DNA from: Lophius americanus
Taxonomy: Eukaryota; Chordata; Actinopteri; Lophiiformes; Lophiidae
DNA: 64,000 nt
Direction of reading: 5' to 3'
NCBI GenBank assembly: GCA_037951165.1
Contig: JBBDHG010000127.1
Span: forward strand, 3,785,501-3,849,500
Part shown: piece by piece, positions 23,296 through 34,910 of the stretch
Layout: every line of letters begins with the position of its first letter
How positions within the stretch are numbered: position 1 is the stretch's first letter
The notes under the pieces: model-generated
Told to the model about the DNA's origin: nothing
The model's input: the letters and a program-made list of their open reading frames with translations, nothing else
Database searches by the model: none
Made by a program: the position numbers and the translations under genes

Positions 23296-24206
23296 CACTC
23301 AAAAAAATAAAGGAAACACCTAATCATCACAGCGTAACTCCAAGTCAATCAAACCTGTCAGACCATTTCCCCCCTCCTCATTCTTTCTGGCTGATTCTTG
23401 GCTTGTTTTGCCTTTTTCCAGTGCCCCTCACCACTAGTGGTAGCATGAGGCGGTATCGGCAGCCCACGGAAATTGCTCAGGTAGTGCAGCTCCTCCAGGA
23501 TGGCACATCCATACGCGCTGTGGCCGGAAAGTTTGCTTTCTCTCCCATCACAGGGTCAAGAGCATGGAGGAAATACCAGGAAACAGGCCAGTGCACCAGG
23601 AGAGGTGAATGCAACGATACATGATGTCCCAGAGGTGCTTGAATTGATTCAGGTCTGGGGAATGGGCCGGCCAGTCAAAATCATCAATGCATTCGTCATC
23701 CAGTAACAGCTAGCACACTCCTGCCACATGAGGCCGGGCATCGTCACACACCAGAAGGAACCCATGGCCCACTGCACCAGTAAGCGGTCTGACAATGGGT
23801 CTGAGGATCTCATCTCGGTACCTCTGACTGATGCCCTGATCCAGGTCTGGGGGGAGATCCACCAGGAGACAATCAGTCGACTCATCAGGAGCATGCCTAG
23901 AAGTTGTAGGGAGTGAATATTAGACACATGGAGGACATACACACTAACGAGCCACAACAAGAGACGTCTTGAAGAAATTCACAAAAGTTGGATCAGCCAT
24001 GGATCTTATTTTTCCACTTTCATTTTGAGTACGATTCTGAATCCAGTCAACGGATTAATGATTTTGGTTTCCATTGATCGCTCTTACGTTATTTTGTTCT
24101 CAACAAATTACACTATGCAATCAATACAGATTCAACAGGAACATTTCTTTCATCCAGATCTGGGATGTGTGATGTATGTGTTCATTTTACTTTTTTGAGT
24201 AGTGAG
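23296..24206 (+). mobile_element. Tc1/mariner-like transposon (family B), deleted and with an inverted internal block
   Basis: Terminal inverted repeats are visible: cactcaaaaaaataaaggaa at the left end, and its diverged reverse complement (gtgttcattttacttttttgagt) at about 24179-24201. From 23446 the + strand encodes the N-terminal helix-turn-helix region of the transposase: MRRYRQPTEIAQVVQLLQDG, TSIRAVAGKFAFSP and SRAWRKYQETGQ. The block at about 23625-23825 reads on the opposite strand: RYRDEILRPIVRPLTGAVGH, then GFLLVCDDARPHVAGVC (catalytic-core DNARPH homologue) and DFDWPAHSPDLNQFKHLWD. From 23827 the + strand resumes with the C-terminal DALIQVWGEIHQETISRLI and RSMPRSCRE. The middle of the gene is thus flipped relative to its ends, and much of the region between is deleted. 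Confidence 0.85.
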
Positions 24207-24949
24207 TATCTGGTATATCTGAGGGATGTAGGAAACTAAATAAAGCACAGCAATGCTTTCTTTCATACTGTTGGACAAAAGCAAAAAGTTTAGTCCTTAG
24301 GGTTTGGAAAAACACAGCTATTCCTACTCGTAAAATGTGGCTGGATCACTTTACTAAAACACTTCATTTGGGAAGATTGGATATGCTTTGGAATATAGAC
24401 TTGGGAAGGGGGGGTTACTGCTTGTTAACTTTACTTTCTTTGCTTTACATATACATATTATTACCATACCATTGGAAAATGATGCTTGTGTAATTTTCAG
24501 TTTTCAAGTTTTTCCATTGATTAAGTTGTGATGGAATGCTTAACAATCAATTCTGCAGTCTATTTTTACTTCAATGGTTTATTTTAATGGTAGTTATTCA
24601 TTTTTAGCATGTGTATTTATTTGTGGTATACCGCAATCCCTAACATTGGTGATCCCACCACTGCTTTAACTTAAATTCTGTAGGTCAGACAGGCTCTTGC
24701 CCCGACACCGAAAGTGTTACATGGCGATTTGTTTTGTAACATTTTTCCTAAACCAATGAGAACAGCTGGCCTTTATCACATGACACAACTTTTACATAAG
24801 ACTTTTTTTTTTCCTACTCCGATGACAATAATATCGTTACCCAACTTAAATGTGGAGCAGAGTCAGTGCTAAGGTATGAATGGCAGCGGGGCTTCCACGC
24901 ATACATGTACCCAAAGATGAGAGCACTGTCTGCACACAAGCTCGGGGAT
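24207..24949 (+). promoter_or_regulatory. lonrf3 upstream region and probable 5' UTR
   Basis: No repeat or foreign exon is recognised at 24207-24640. A CCAAT box (24753-24757, aaccaatgag) lies about 200 bases upstream of the chosen start and may mark the promoter. No TATA box is evident. The 5' end of the transcript cannot be fixed from sequence. Confidence 0.35.
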
Positions 24950-27900
24950 ATGGCCACGGAGAGTGAGAGTATGCTACAGCTCGCAGCAGAGGCTTTCCAC
25001 TCTGAAAACTTCGACCTGGCGGCGGAAATTTGCGAGTGCCAGTTAGCGGCTGCCCGAGATCCAGAGAGCCGACAGGAGCTGTTGGTGAGGCGGGCAGACG
25101 CACTCGTGTTTGGGGGCAAACTGAGCGAAGCCCTCGGCGTGTACCGACAAGCTTCGGAGATAGGGAGGCTGAGACCTTTTCACCTGGACAAGCTGGTGGA
25201 GTACCTGTCGGCCAGCATCAGGAAGCAGGGTGGTCTGAACACAACCCCGAGGAGGAACAGAAGAGAGGGTGCAGTAGGTGGCGGGTTTGAAGACGTTTCC
25301 TGCGGGATGTGTCTGAACGTCCTGTTCGAGCCCGTGACTCTACCCTGCGGACACTGCTTCTGTAAAACGTGTCTGGAGCGGGAGAGGAAGGAGAGACCGG
25401 TTGTGTGTAAGGAGTGCAGGGACGGCTCTAGGGCGGCGGACGTGCAGAGTTACAGGGTCAACGTGGTCCTCAGCAACCTGCTGGTCAAGTGGTTCCCGTC
25501 GGCACACCAGGCTTGCCAGCTGAGGCGGGAGGGCAACGGACTGTACGCCGAGAAGAAGATGGATGCAGCTCTGGAGAAATATGACCAAGCCATACAGCTA
25601 GGTAGGACCGTTCCAGATTATCCGGTGCTTTAGATAAAAAACAAATGTCAGTCATAGCGTTTTTGTGGAATGTTCTACTGTCTGTCGCCGAGTTTGTGTC
25701 GCTTTATTATAGCTTTCTGTGGTTAGTGGCTGTACACCGAATTAAACATGATTAATGAAACAGTTTTAATATTTGTACTTCAGTACTGCATGGCAGCGGT
25801 ACAGCCCGCCGTAGCTGGATGCTACACTGGGTCTTTGACAGTGACGTACATGTGTTGGGTAACAGCTTTATATAGGGCTGGGCCGGCGGATCAAACGTTG
25901 CGTAAGCACGTAACCCCACCCACCACCGCTCCTCATTGTGTAATGTCAGTGATTCACACGAATGTGGGTCAAGGTTGCAGGTGACCACTAGGGAAACATA
26001 GACTGCTTACAAAACCAAAGATTTTTTTTTTTTATAGGTTGAGGTGTTATGGTGATCTGATAACGGCAACCAGACTTGAAATATCGACCTATATATACAT
26101 TATATCTGTGAACAACACAAGTTAATAATTTATATGAATTATTGTTCCATATATATATATATTTTAAATATATGTAATAGTGCTAATTTATATAAAAGAA
26201 TCTTTTAAATTAATAGTATATTTATATGAAAAGAGGTTCAGGTTGATTTTCATGAAACCAAATGGGAGGGTTTCGCATATGGCAGAAAGGGACCCTTCCA
26301 ATTTAGGCCTTCAAAAAAAAAATTTTTTTAGACATCCCTTTTCAATTTGCTACTCTTAACTGCTGAGGCACTTATTTTAAACTTCGTTTAGAGTTTCGCC
26401 ATGAAGCAAGGACCATAAAATTGAATATTCGAGTTGATTATGGATACTGGAAAAAAAGAGTCAGGACTTCAGTTTTCACTTTTTTGAAGATCTCAAGAAC
26501 AAATATTTTAAACATTTTTGTGTTTTACCCTGTGACCATTCGAAGAAACCGCTTAGGTTTGGTACAGGATAGTTTATCTATTGGTAGACGGGTGCTACAG
26601 ATGGAGCTGCTAAGTAGGAGAAAAAGGGGAAGACAAAGAGGAGTTTTCTGGATGTGGTGAGAGAGGACATGCAGTTGGTTGGTGTGACAGATGGAAGATG
26701 TACATATATATGTATTTTACACATGCATAAATAATAAATGAAATATACAAAGTAATACACACAAACATTTAAATAAAAGTATAAGATACAAGATAAATAT
26801 AAGGAAAGAGTAATTTTGTGCAATTTCATAGGAGAAACACACAATATGTATAGTTTGGGCGAGTAGGGTGAATGGTTGTGTAGTTCCAGAGTATCGCACA
26901 CAACACAGTTTCACAGTGTTTAACAGTCTGACTGTAGGTGGGACAAAGTATCTTTAGTAGCAGTGTCTCTTACAATAGCAGTCTGCTGGTGAAGGAACTG
27001 CTCAAAGCCTACATAGTCTCAGGTAAGAGGCTTGATTACATAAAAGTAGTAGTATCCTCTTATCCGCCCCATCTACAGTCCAGGGGACATTCTATGACAG
27101 AGCTGACCCTCCTGACCAGCCTGTATAGTCTTTTTCTATCCCTCTCTGTGCTTCCTCCATCCCGCAGCGTAGAAAAGCACTGATGCTACCACAGTGTTTT
27201 AAAGGTTTTCAAAAGGCTGTATATTCCAAAGGACCTCGGCAAGAAGGTGTCCCTTCTTGTACAAGACATTTGTGTTAGACATCTGACCTAAAAATAAAAC
27301 CTTCAATATAGGACAGAATATGTAGTTGTATTATTAAAGTAGCAAAAATCTAGCATGTTCAGTAGGCACACTTATTTTCCTATTTCCCCTTAAACCATGA
27401 ATTCTTTTATTTGCAATCTAAAATTCCACTTTTTGACGTCACTATAGATCATATACCACATGCATTGTTTGGTTTCTTATCATGAACAATAATTAAAGAA
27501 AAGATAAGAACAGTAATTAAATTCAAAAAGCATTAAACATATTTCTATGAAACCTTTATCAGAGAAATGGGCCCAGCTTATCGGTGGTAGGTGGTGAAAA
27601 AATCTTAATCTATATTTTTTATATAAAAAGGAATGTGACTTGTGTGAAGAAGTTTTGCTCATCCTTGGCAGAGGTTTTGAGGGCTCTGAATGCTCCTGTT
27701 ATGTCTTGGATACCTGACCTGACCTCATTTGACTCTGCTGCGGTGTGCTGCAGCTGCTTGGTCACTTAACAGGCTAGTTTTGTAAGTGACTGTGTAAATA
27801 CCTCGTTTCACCAACAGATGAATGAAGGCTCCAGTGACGCTGGCTGGTCAGCAAATAGACGATTTCAAGCATCAGATTGAATTTTGTGAGGATTTTCAGC

Positions 27901-30900
27901 TTCACCAACATCTCTATAAAGAAGCCCTCAGTCAGCTGTTATTTGCCAGCTGCTGCAGTAGAGCTGCTCACACTGACAAATTACCGCTAATGAGCTCAGC
28001 AGCGTCCACAAGGACTGTTTGCACCACAGTTAATAAAGCTGCTGTAACCGAAATAGTTAGCCAAAAGGTTTCGAAAGGTGATGTTTTATTTTTTTTTAAA
28101 TGATGTAAATGTCTTTTTTCGGATGGGCCTGCTTCAAACTGCAGTGACTCGCAGAATGGGCCTGTAGTCGTTGATCATTGATCCAGGTTTTAGGGTAAAA
28201 AACAGCCTTTAAGATGAGGATAAAGGCTCTGTGTGGGCCTACGACAGTAATGTTTAAGTGACTGTTAATCACTGAGTTTGGGTGTGTGTGCGTGGATTTT
28301 CTCCCATATGTGTATTTTGTAATCATGTTATAGATTAACTACATGTGTCTGTACAAAAGTCTGAGAATCCCAGAGGGGTTAGTGTGACATTTGCATTTAT
28401 TGTTATGAAACCAAGAATATGGGTGACCTTGATATTGCTGCATGCTTTTGCATGGCGGTACCCTTTCATAACATGTTTTGTAATATGCATACTGAACCAA
28501 TTTAAACATGCCTTTGTTCTTATAACTCTGACCCTCCTATAAGCTATGCATTTAGCTGTTTAAGACATAAAACACAATTATGTTGGTGGCAAACCATCTG
28601 ATTTACTCTTTAATATGTTTTGAAAGGGTCAACCTAAGAAATGAATCTAACTGAATATGAATTTAAGAAAGTTAATTACTATTTTTATTTAGTTTAGTTA
28701 ATACCAATTTTATTTGACTCATTATGAGTACATATTACTTAACACAATGTTCTTTTTGTACAGTTATCTCCTTTTTATTGTCTGATTTTTAAAATAGTTG
28801 TAACTTTGGTTGAATTATTAGTGCCAATCAGTTTGTTTTTTTAACAAACTGCCAGTATTGTAAGAATTTCACTGAAGGCTGCACAGCCTCCTGTAAACCA
28901 GAATTACTATCACTTAGGTCAAATAATGGATACAAATAAAAGTCCAATCTAGATTTTTCTTAATCGCATTATTTATTCATTTATTCATTTCTATGTTTAG
29001 TTCAACAGCTTCCTCATTTCTAATTAGGTCTATCTATTCCCACAGTGTTGAATTTACTCGTGGGCGTGGGTGACCTTGATATGCTGCATGGTTTTGTATG
29101 GTGGGACTCTTTCATAACATGTTTTGTAATATGGGTACGGCACCATTTTAAACATTCTCTCATTCATATCACTTTGCTCATTATACAACCCATAAATTAG
29201 GCCTTTTTCAGATGGTAATTCACCCTTTTTAATTTTTTGTCGTACATTAAGAATCTTATTGAACGTGAATTAAAAAGCGGTGAAATTAGTTAACGATTGA
29301 TTGATATTTTGCATCCCTGGAACTGCTGATGCAAACCAATTCAACGGCTTTTTCCTGTTTTAACAGCTTTTAACTTCTTATTTGTATATTAGCCGTTGAA
29401 AAACAAGTCATTGGTCGCCCTCTACCTGTTTCACTGTCGAAAGTGTAACAAACATGCTGCAAATGTCTTATTCTGCTGTTACTACCTGTTCTAATTTATT
29501 AACTGTAATAACTTTTCCTTTTCTCCTCCTCAGCCCCCTTGGACCACATACTGTTCAGTAATCGCTCCCAGATCCACTCCAGTCTCAAACACTGTGAAAA
29601 GGCTCTGAGAGATGCTGAGATGGCCTGTAGACTCATGCCTCACTGGTCAAAGGTATGGGAGACAAATTTGACTTTGTTCAATATCAAAAAAAGGTCACAT
29701 GTTGGACAAGGTATTTATTCATTTTCCTCCTTTCTGCAGGGCCATGTCCGTAAAGCCCAGGCTCTCATGTCTATGGGAAGGACGGAGGAGGCTCTGAGGG
29801 AGTGCTTGGTGTGTCTGTCCATAGAACCTGACTGTAGACTGGCCAAGACTGAGGCTCACAAGGTAAATCTAACAATAGTATTGTGGAGGGAGGGGACAGA
29901 CAAGTATAAATCGCACATTGAACATCTCACTATGTCTTTGTTAGGTTATTACAATGAATTAATGTATACAGAAGTGATCAGAATGACGTCAATGTCTGTT
30001 GACTCCTTTCAGCTTCTCGGTGATGTGCTGGCTCCGGTTACAGATCAGGTCTCTGAACACATCTCAGACTGCTCCAGTGCACTTTCTACCAGAGCGCACA
30101 TCAAAAACAGCATTAACACTCCCTCCCAGGTGAGATCATCTCCACCTCTGGTAGCTAGCATTTCAAATAAAAGCATGACGTTGAGGTGACATGGGGTTTC
30201 ATTTTCCTTTATTTCCATTTTATTCTATTTCTCAGACCTTTTCTCCCAGCTTGCTGTCGTCAGAGTTCAGCCTTGATTTTATTCCTCCAACCCCTGAAAG
30301 GTCGGAGAGATCTAAGGTCAAAGGTCATGCAAAGTTTGAAGTTAGGCGGCTGGACAGCTGTTTTGTTGTCAAACGGAAACGGGTGAGCAGTGAGGATGAG
30401 GTGGACGAGGGTAGATTGGAGAGGAGTGACACTGCTAATGTCATTAGCAAGAGATCAAAATCTGGTAAGTGTCTGGAGTGCTGGCACAAAGATATATGTT
30501 ACTTGAAATGACATGCGGTGTGTCTGTTTGCTGCATTCTTGTCTGACTTAATTTTTCATTATTCCTCCATTCAGAGCCATCAGATGTGACCGATTCTCTG
30601 AGTAGAGGGGTTGGGGACATCATAGACCCGGCAGATTTGGAGTGTTCTCTCTGTATGAGGTGAGATTAGCCATACCAGCATTAAATCTAGTAGCATTTCG
30701 ACAACATATACTTAATTGCCACTGGTGGCGATAAAAACCAGGCATTCAACATTCTCTGATTGAGATCTTGATCTTCTTTGTCATACATGTTGAGTATTTG
30801 GTTGAACCTAAATGCATCACTTCATTTCCTGTCCAGATTGTTCTATGAGCCAGTGACGACGCCTTGCGGTCACACTTTCTGTCTTCAGTGTCTGGAGAGA

Positions 30901-33900
30901 TGTCTGGACCACAACCCAAAGTGTCCACTCTGCAAAGAGAAGTTATCGGAGGTGTGTGGCCTAATACTCACCTATATCGTTCTGACATACATCGGCACTG
31001 TCAGACAGCACAGTGCCGATGACAGTTTGATGAGTCCAGTTGCCTGATCAAACCGCTTAAGACTATGTCTCTCTCCCAAATTCTAAATGTGTTCGCCTCG
31101 CTGTGGACCTGATATGGGTCATCTTATGTATGGCAATATAGCTGATAATAGAAATGCTGAACACAGGAACTTAAAGCAAATGTTTGATTAGACGTATCAG
31201 AATGGTTCATTCCCTCGATTAAGGACATTATAAATTTTACTTTGGGTCAGATATAGAGCAGATCTGTGGCTGAACCTAATCTCTGTGTTTCTGCCTGTGT
31301 AAAATATCTTATTTATATAGTGTGTGTCTGTGTGTCTCTCCTCAGTATCTGGCCCAGAGGCAGTTTTGCAAGACGATAATAATGGAAAACCTGCTATCAA
31401 AGTATCTTCCCTCTGAGCTGAAAGAAAGACAGAATATCCAGCAGGAAGAGATGGCCGAGCTGTCCAAGTAAGTGTTTGTCCCCCTCTGATCCCCTACACT
31501 ATTTCTTATCAGCTTCTGCTTGCTTTGTGTCTTCCTTTGCTGTGTTGTGTTTGATTATTGGGGTGGCTTTAACCCGGTGGGTAGAGCAGTCTGGGATGGG
31601 TTAAAAGCAGAGATACATTTCAGGACGCCGTACTGTAAATATGTACTGTGTAACGTGATACATACAGGAAACATCATTATTAATGTTTGACTGACAAAAC
31701 CCTCTATGTGTTTGACCTACTGAGCGGTAGAAGATTACACGTCTGACACACTGACCCCTTAGTGCATATCTCCTCTCACATCAGGTGTCACCTCTCCGAG
31801 GCCCTTCAGTAGAAACACTCATTCTGTTCTCATGACCTTACACTGTAGCGCTGTCTTTTATTATTAAATGTTGTTCTATTTTCATCTATTTACTTTGACA
31901 TTGTGCCATTCTTACTTAATATTTCTTTAGGGCCATATACACTTTTAGACATAGACGTTAGCGATTAATGCTTCGCATCAGAGTTAGCCTAAGGTTAATC
32001 TTCTTCTGCAGTCCCTTCCAGCCAAAACATTAACCCAAACCAAAACAACCAAAGCATCCTGGGACATAAAAAAGAATCATCAGCAAATACTTAAGTAGTA
32101 CACAGTTAAACATCTCACACACACTCACACACACATACACCTTATCAGCGCCTTGAGGAGGAACAACTTAAAAATCAGTATATGTAAGGATGGATTGAAA
32201 CAAACATAAAACAGAGTCTAGCAAGAGGATAAGTCAGGGATTGGAATGTTGAGACTCAGACTTTAATTGGAAATTAACCAATACATTTTATTGCACCACA
32301 TAATTTGGAAAATAACTTATGGTGGGCAAAGAGTTTGCCAGGTTAACTGTTAAATGAATTTGCGGGGCCTGGGTGGTACGTACGGTGGCTGACAGGGGCA
32401 AGCACACTGAAACTTAAGAAAAGACATGCAAATAGAAGGAAACTTGATAAATTTGACAAAACACGCACTTGTGTTTTGTCTATTTGCATAGGTGTTTTCT
32501 TAAGTTGCAGCGTGTTTGCCCCTAGCTGCCCCCCTACACACAGCATGACCCTTGTTGTTCATGCTGAGATTGAAAGTCCATGTGTAATTACAAAAATATA
32601 TTTTGTTCCGTGACACTTTACTCCATCTCATGCTCCCGTGTGTTCCTGTCTTTCCTCAGCCTAAACAAAAATGTGCCTATATTCGTGTGCACCATGGCCT
32701 TCCCCACTGTGCCGTGTCCCCTCCATATCTTCGAGCCCTGCTACAGGCTGATGATTCGCCGATGCATGGAGACGGGAACTAAATGCTTTGGCATGTGTCT
32801 GGCAGACAACCTCAAAGGGTCAGTACTAGGATGGCGCTGATGTGTATTTGGTTTTCCATTTAATACTTGAGTGACTGACTATAAGTGCATTTCCACAACA
32901 TTTGACACTTCTCCTCCCTCCGTCTCTAGATTTGCAGAATATGGGTGTCTGTTGGAGATCCGCAATGTGAAGTTCTTCTCTGATGGCCGTTCAGTTGTGG
33001 ACACCATTGGTAGACGGAGGTTTAGAGTCATCCGGCACAACGAGAGGGATGGATACAACACGGCTGATATAGAGTACCTCGAGGACGTAAGGGTAAGAGG
33101 AGGTGGAACGTGTGGGTGGAGGGAGTGTACTGATGAGGAGTAGCTGGGAGACATAGTTAGCCAGAGAGGAATAGTTCATCATAACCTTATTACTGCAGAA
33201 GATGTTATATCTCATGGATGTGTTTGTGTGCAGGTGGAGGGAGCAGAAGTGCAGGAGCTGCAATCTCTGCATGACGCAGTGTACGACCAGGCCTTAGTTT
33301 GGGTCAACTCCCTGAAGTCTGAGCAGAAGGAACGCATTGAAGGACACTTTGGACCCATGCCTGACAAAGACCCACATCTTAAGGTGCAGACACACAAAAA
33401 TTAGTCCCAATTTTTTAGAATCACCCATGATTTTTCCCTTCAAAATTAAGTTCTATATGCTTACTGTAAGGATATATAGCCCATATTCCTCAGCCTGTTC
33501 AAGGCGGGACTAATTGATCTTTATTGCGCCTCGTCCCCATCCTCTATACGTGATGAAATTGCCGTCATTGTTTTGGGCTCTCTGAGCTGGCAGCAGAGGT
33601 AGTAATAAAGCCATATTGTTGCCTGTATAAACAGAGCTAGCCATTGAGTTGGTACAAGCGGGCAGGGTAAGGTTGTATAATGCGTGCGAACAATCGGGGG
33701 ACTTTAAAAGCAGCTTGTGGCAGTTAGCAGGTAGTTCAAAGAAGAAAATCAACTGAAAATATCCACAAATTTAGGAGACAGCTCAAGGACCAAGAGCCAT
33801 TTTCCCCCAAGCAGAGGGCATGTATCAGGGAAATTATATTTATAACTATATTCATATGTTGAACACTGGCTTGCATTTATCAGACTGGAGCGTTGTCGCT

Positions 33901-34480
33901 CTTTCATTTAGTATAAATATACAAAGATAGCATAGAGAAAACAAGCCAGTGATACAGTACAGACATTTTGTAGTGGTTGTTTGCAGACAATGAAGAATAA
34001 AACATCCAAGAAGTAAAATAAATAAATAATAAATAAATAAAAATGTACTGTCAGTCTGATGAAACACAAACTCCATGGGTGCATAGTGGCAAATCATAAA
34101 CATATGGCGGGTCAAAACACTAGAATAAGCTTTAATGGGTGTCAATGATTAGAGCACAAGTGCACGGTATCACTATTGGTAAAGATTTCAGTTTTACATA
34201 AACCATTTAAACCACTTGTCTCTGAATCAAAACACGACTCACCGCTTTTCCCTTTATAGATAGTTCTGATTTATTATGTGTAACCTATTCACACTCTCCT
34301 CTTTTTTCCTCCTGCATTCAGACCAGTCCTAACGGTCCCTCCTGGTGTTGGTGGTTATTAGCTGTTCTTCCTCTAGAAGGCCGGGCCCAGCTTCCGTTCC
34401 TGGCTCTCACCTCTCTGAAAGGTCGTCTCGGGGGAATCCGTAAGGTGCTGCTCTTCATGGCCCACAGCAAGCACCGGTGA
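24950..34480 (+). CDS. lonrf3: lonrf3-like (LON peptidase N-terminal domain and RING finger protein), complete, 12 exons (730 aa)
   Basis: Exons: 24950-25601, 29534-29652, 29740-29862, 30013-30129, 30236-30464, 30575-30659, 30837-30951, 31346-31467, 32660-32818, 32930-33092, 33234-33383, 34322-34480; all GT-AG with matching phases (2193 bases). ATG 24950 (MATESESMLQ) is chosen because it has G at -3 and +4; in-frame ATGs at 24905 and 24917 are alternatives. RING 1, about residues 118-156 (CGMC...LPCGHCFCKTC...CKEC); TPR-like helices about 190-300 (LRREGNGLYAEKKMDAALEK, NRSQIHSSLKHCEKALRDAE); RING 2 about 437-475 (CSLC...TPCGHTFCLQC...CPLC); LON substrate-binding domain about 525-727 (NKNVPIFVCTMAFPTVPCPL, CYRLMIRRCMETGTK, NGPSWCWWLLAVLPLEGRAQ). 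It lacks the Lon AAA+ and protease parts, as is normal in this family. The role, E3 ubiquitin ligase-like, is inferred from the RINGs. The C-terminal half resembles LONRF3 most; part of the N-terminus recalls LONRF2. Confidence 0.92.
26572..26702 (+). mobile_element. RTE-like non-LTR fragment
   Basis: + strand reads SIGRRVLQMELLSRRKRGRQ and then, after a frameshift and stop, ERTCSWLV: the tail motif G-R-R-M-L-K-M-E-L-P-G-R-R-K-R-G-R-P of the same family as 11965-12525. It is inserted in lonrf3 intron 1. Confidence 0.7.
26725..27285 (-). mobile_element. L2/Rex1-type LINE 3' portion
   Basis: Typical fish LINE 3' text occurs on the + strand (i.e. element on minus): acagtgtttaacagtctgac, gacagagctgaccctcctga, ccagcctgtatagtcttttt, ccaaaggacctcggcaagaa and cccttcttgtacaagacatt. 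The coding frame is destroyed. The 3' terminus is near 26730, in AT-rich sequence. Confidence 0.7.
28411..28545. repeat. direct repeat copy A
   Basis: About 130 bases (gggtgaccttgatattgctg...ttcataacatgttttgtaat...) recur at 29058-29185 in the same orientation, about 647 bases away, with roughly 80% identity by eye. Confidence 0.75.
29058..29185. repeat. direct repeat copy B
   Basis: Partner of 28411-28545 (gggtgaccttgatatgctgc...ttcataacatgttttgtaat...). Small indels and substitutions show the duplication or double insertion is not recent. Confidence 0.75.
31556..31680 (+). mobile_element. possible tRNA-derived SINE fragment
   Basis: ggtagagcagtctgggatgg followed by gttaaaagcagagatacatt and tgtaacgtgataca resembles the body and tail of fish SINEs that carry the block g-g-g-t-t-a-a-a-t-g-c-a-g-a-g. 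The tRNA-like head with A and B boxes is not clear, so the class is tentative. It lies in intron 8 of lonrf3. Confidence 0.4.
32387..32532. mobile_element. palindromic MITE-like element
   Basis: Left arm ggggcaagcacactgaaact (from 32395) through aatag (32435) is an imperfect inverted copy of the right arm 32480-32522 (ctatttgcataggtg...gtgtttgcccc). In the centre is a second, nearly perfect hairpin, gacaaaacacgc/acttgtgttttgtc (32455-32480). The whole 145-base unit can fold back on itself with no coding capacity. It lies in intron 8 of lonrf3, about 130 bases before exon 9. Confidence 0.75.
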
Positions 34481-34904
34481 AATTCTCTAATATACTTGCT
34501 CCCACCTGGACATTGCATTCAACCAACCCCCCCCCCCAAGCAGCAGTTAATCTGTTGCTTTCCCCTTTGATGCACAATGAAAACTGATGTTGATGTTGTT
34601 GCAACATCGATTTCCCGAAGCAGCATTGGACTCCGTCCACACATCAACAGCATAGACTGTAAAGATCTGAACAAACAGTCACGATATTCTCTTGATACCA
34701 TCCGGAAATCTACAGACTTGAGCTACAGTCAGACAGGCGGGACTCTTCTGTCATTTGACTTTGGATGTCACTGTATCAGTGCTAATGCCTGTGTGAGGAT
34801 TACATGATTTTCCAACATCTACCCTGTTGCCTTTCTTGTCTGCCTCCATTTTTGTAGCTCTGTGTTGTTTGTCTTGTTGCATAAATGTTGCATGTGGAAC
34901 CAAG

Positions 34905-34910
34905 AATAAA
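34905..34910 (+). promoter_or_regulatory. candidate poly(A) signal AATAAA for lonrf3
   Basis: A canonical AATAAA 425 bases after the lonrf3 stop, in the context caagaataaatatgg. It is the first clear + strand signal downstream. Confidence 0.45.

Larger units (their letters stand above)
25602..29533 (+). other. intron 1 of lonrf3, carrying several repeat relics
   Basis: A 3.9-kb intron, much longer than the others in this gene. It contains an RTE-like fragment (26572-26702), the 3' part of an L2-type LINE (26725-27285), an AT-rich low-complexity stretch near 26145-26200 and a pair of diverged direct repeats (28411-28545, 29058-29185). An unassigned 93-codon open frame starts at 27822, 11 bases after a CAG acceptor-like site. 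I see no paired donor or family match for it and do not call it a gene. Confidence 0.6.

Noticed and set aside
24866..24949. Upstream extension of lonrf3 from a GTG at 24866 or ATGs at 24905/24917
   Set aside because: GTG is not a plausible start for this vertebrate gene. The ATG at 24905 has a weak context; the one at 24917 is possible, but ATG 24950 has G at -3 and +4 and gives a family-like N-terminus.
31556..31620. Possible tRNA gene
   Set aside because: The A-box/B-box pair and a cloverleaf cannot be built; it looks like a SINE remnant at most.
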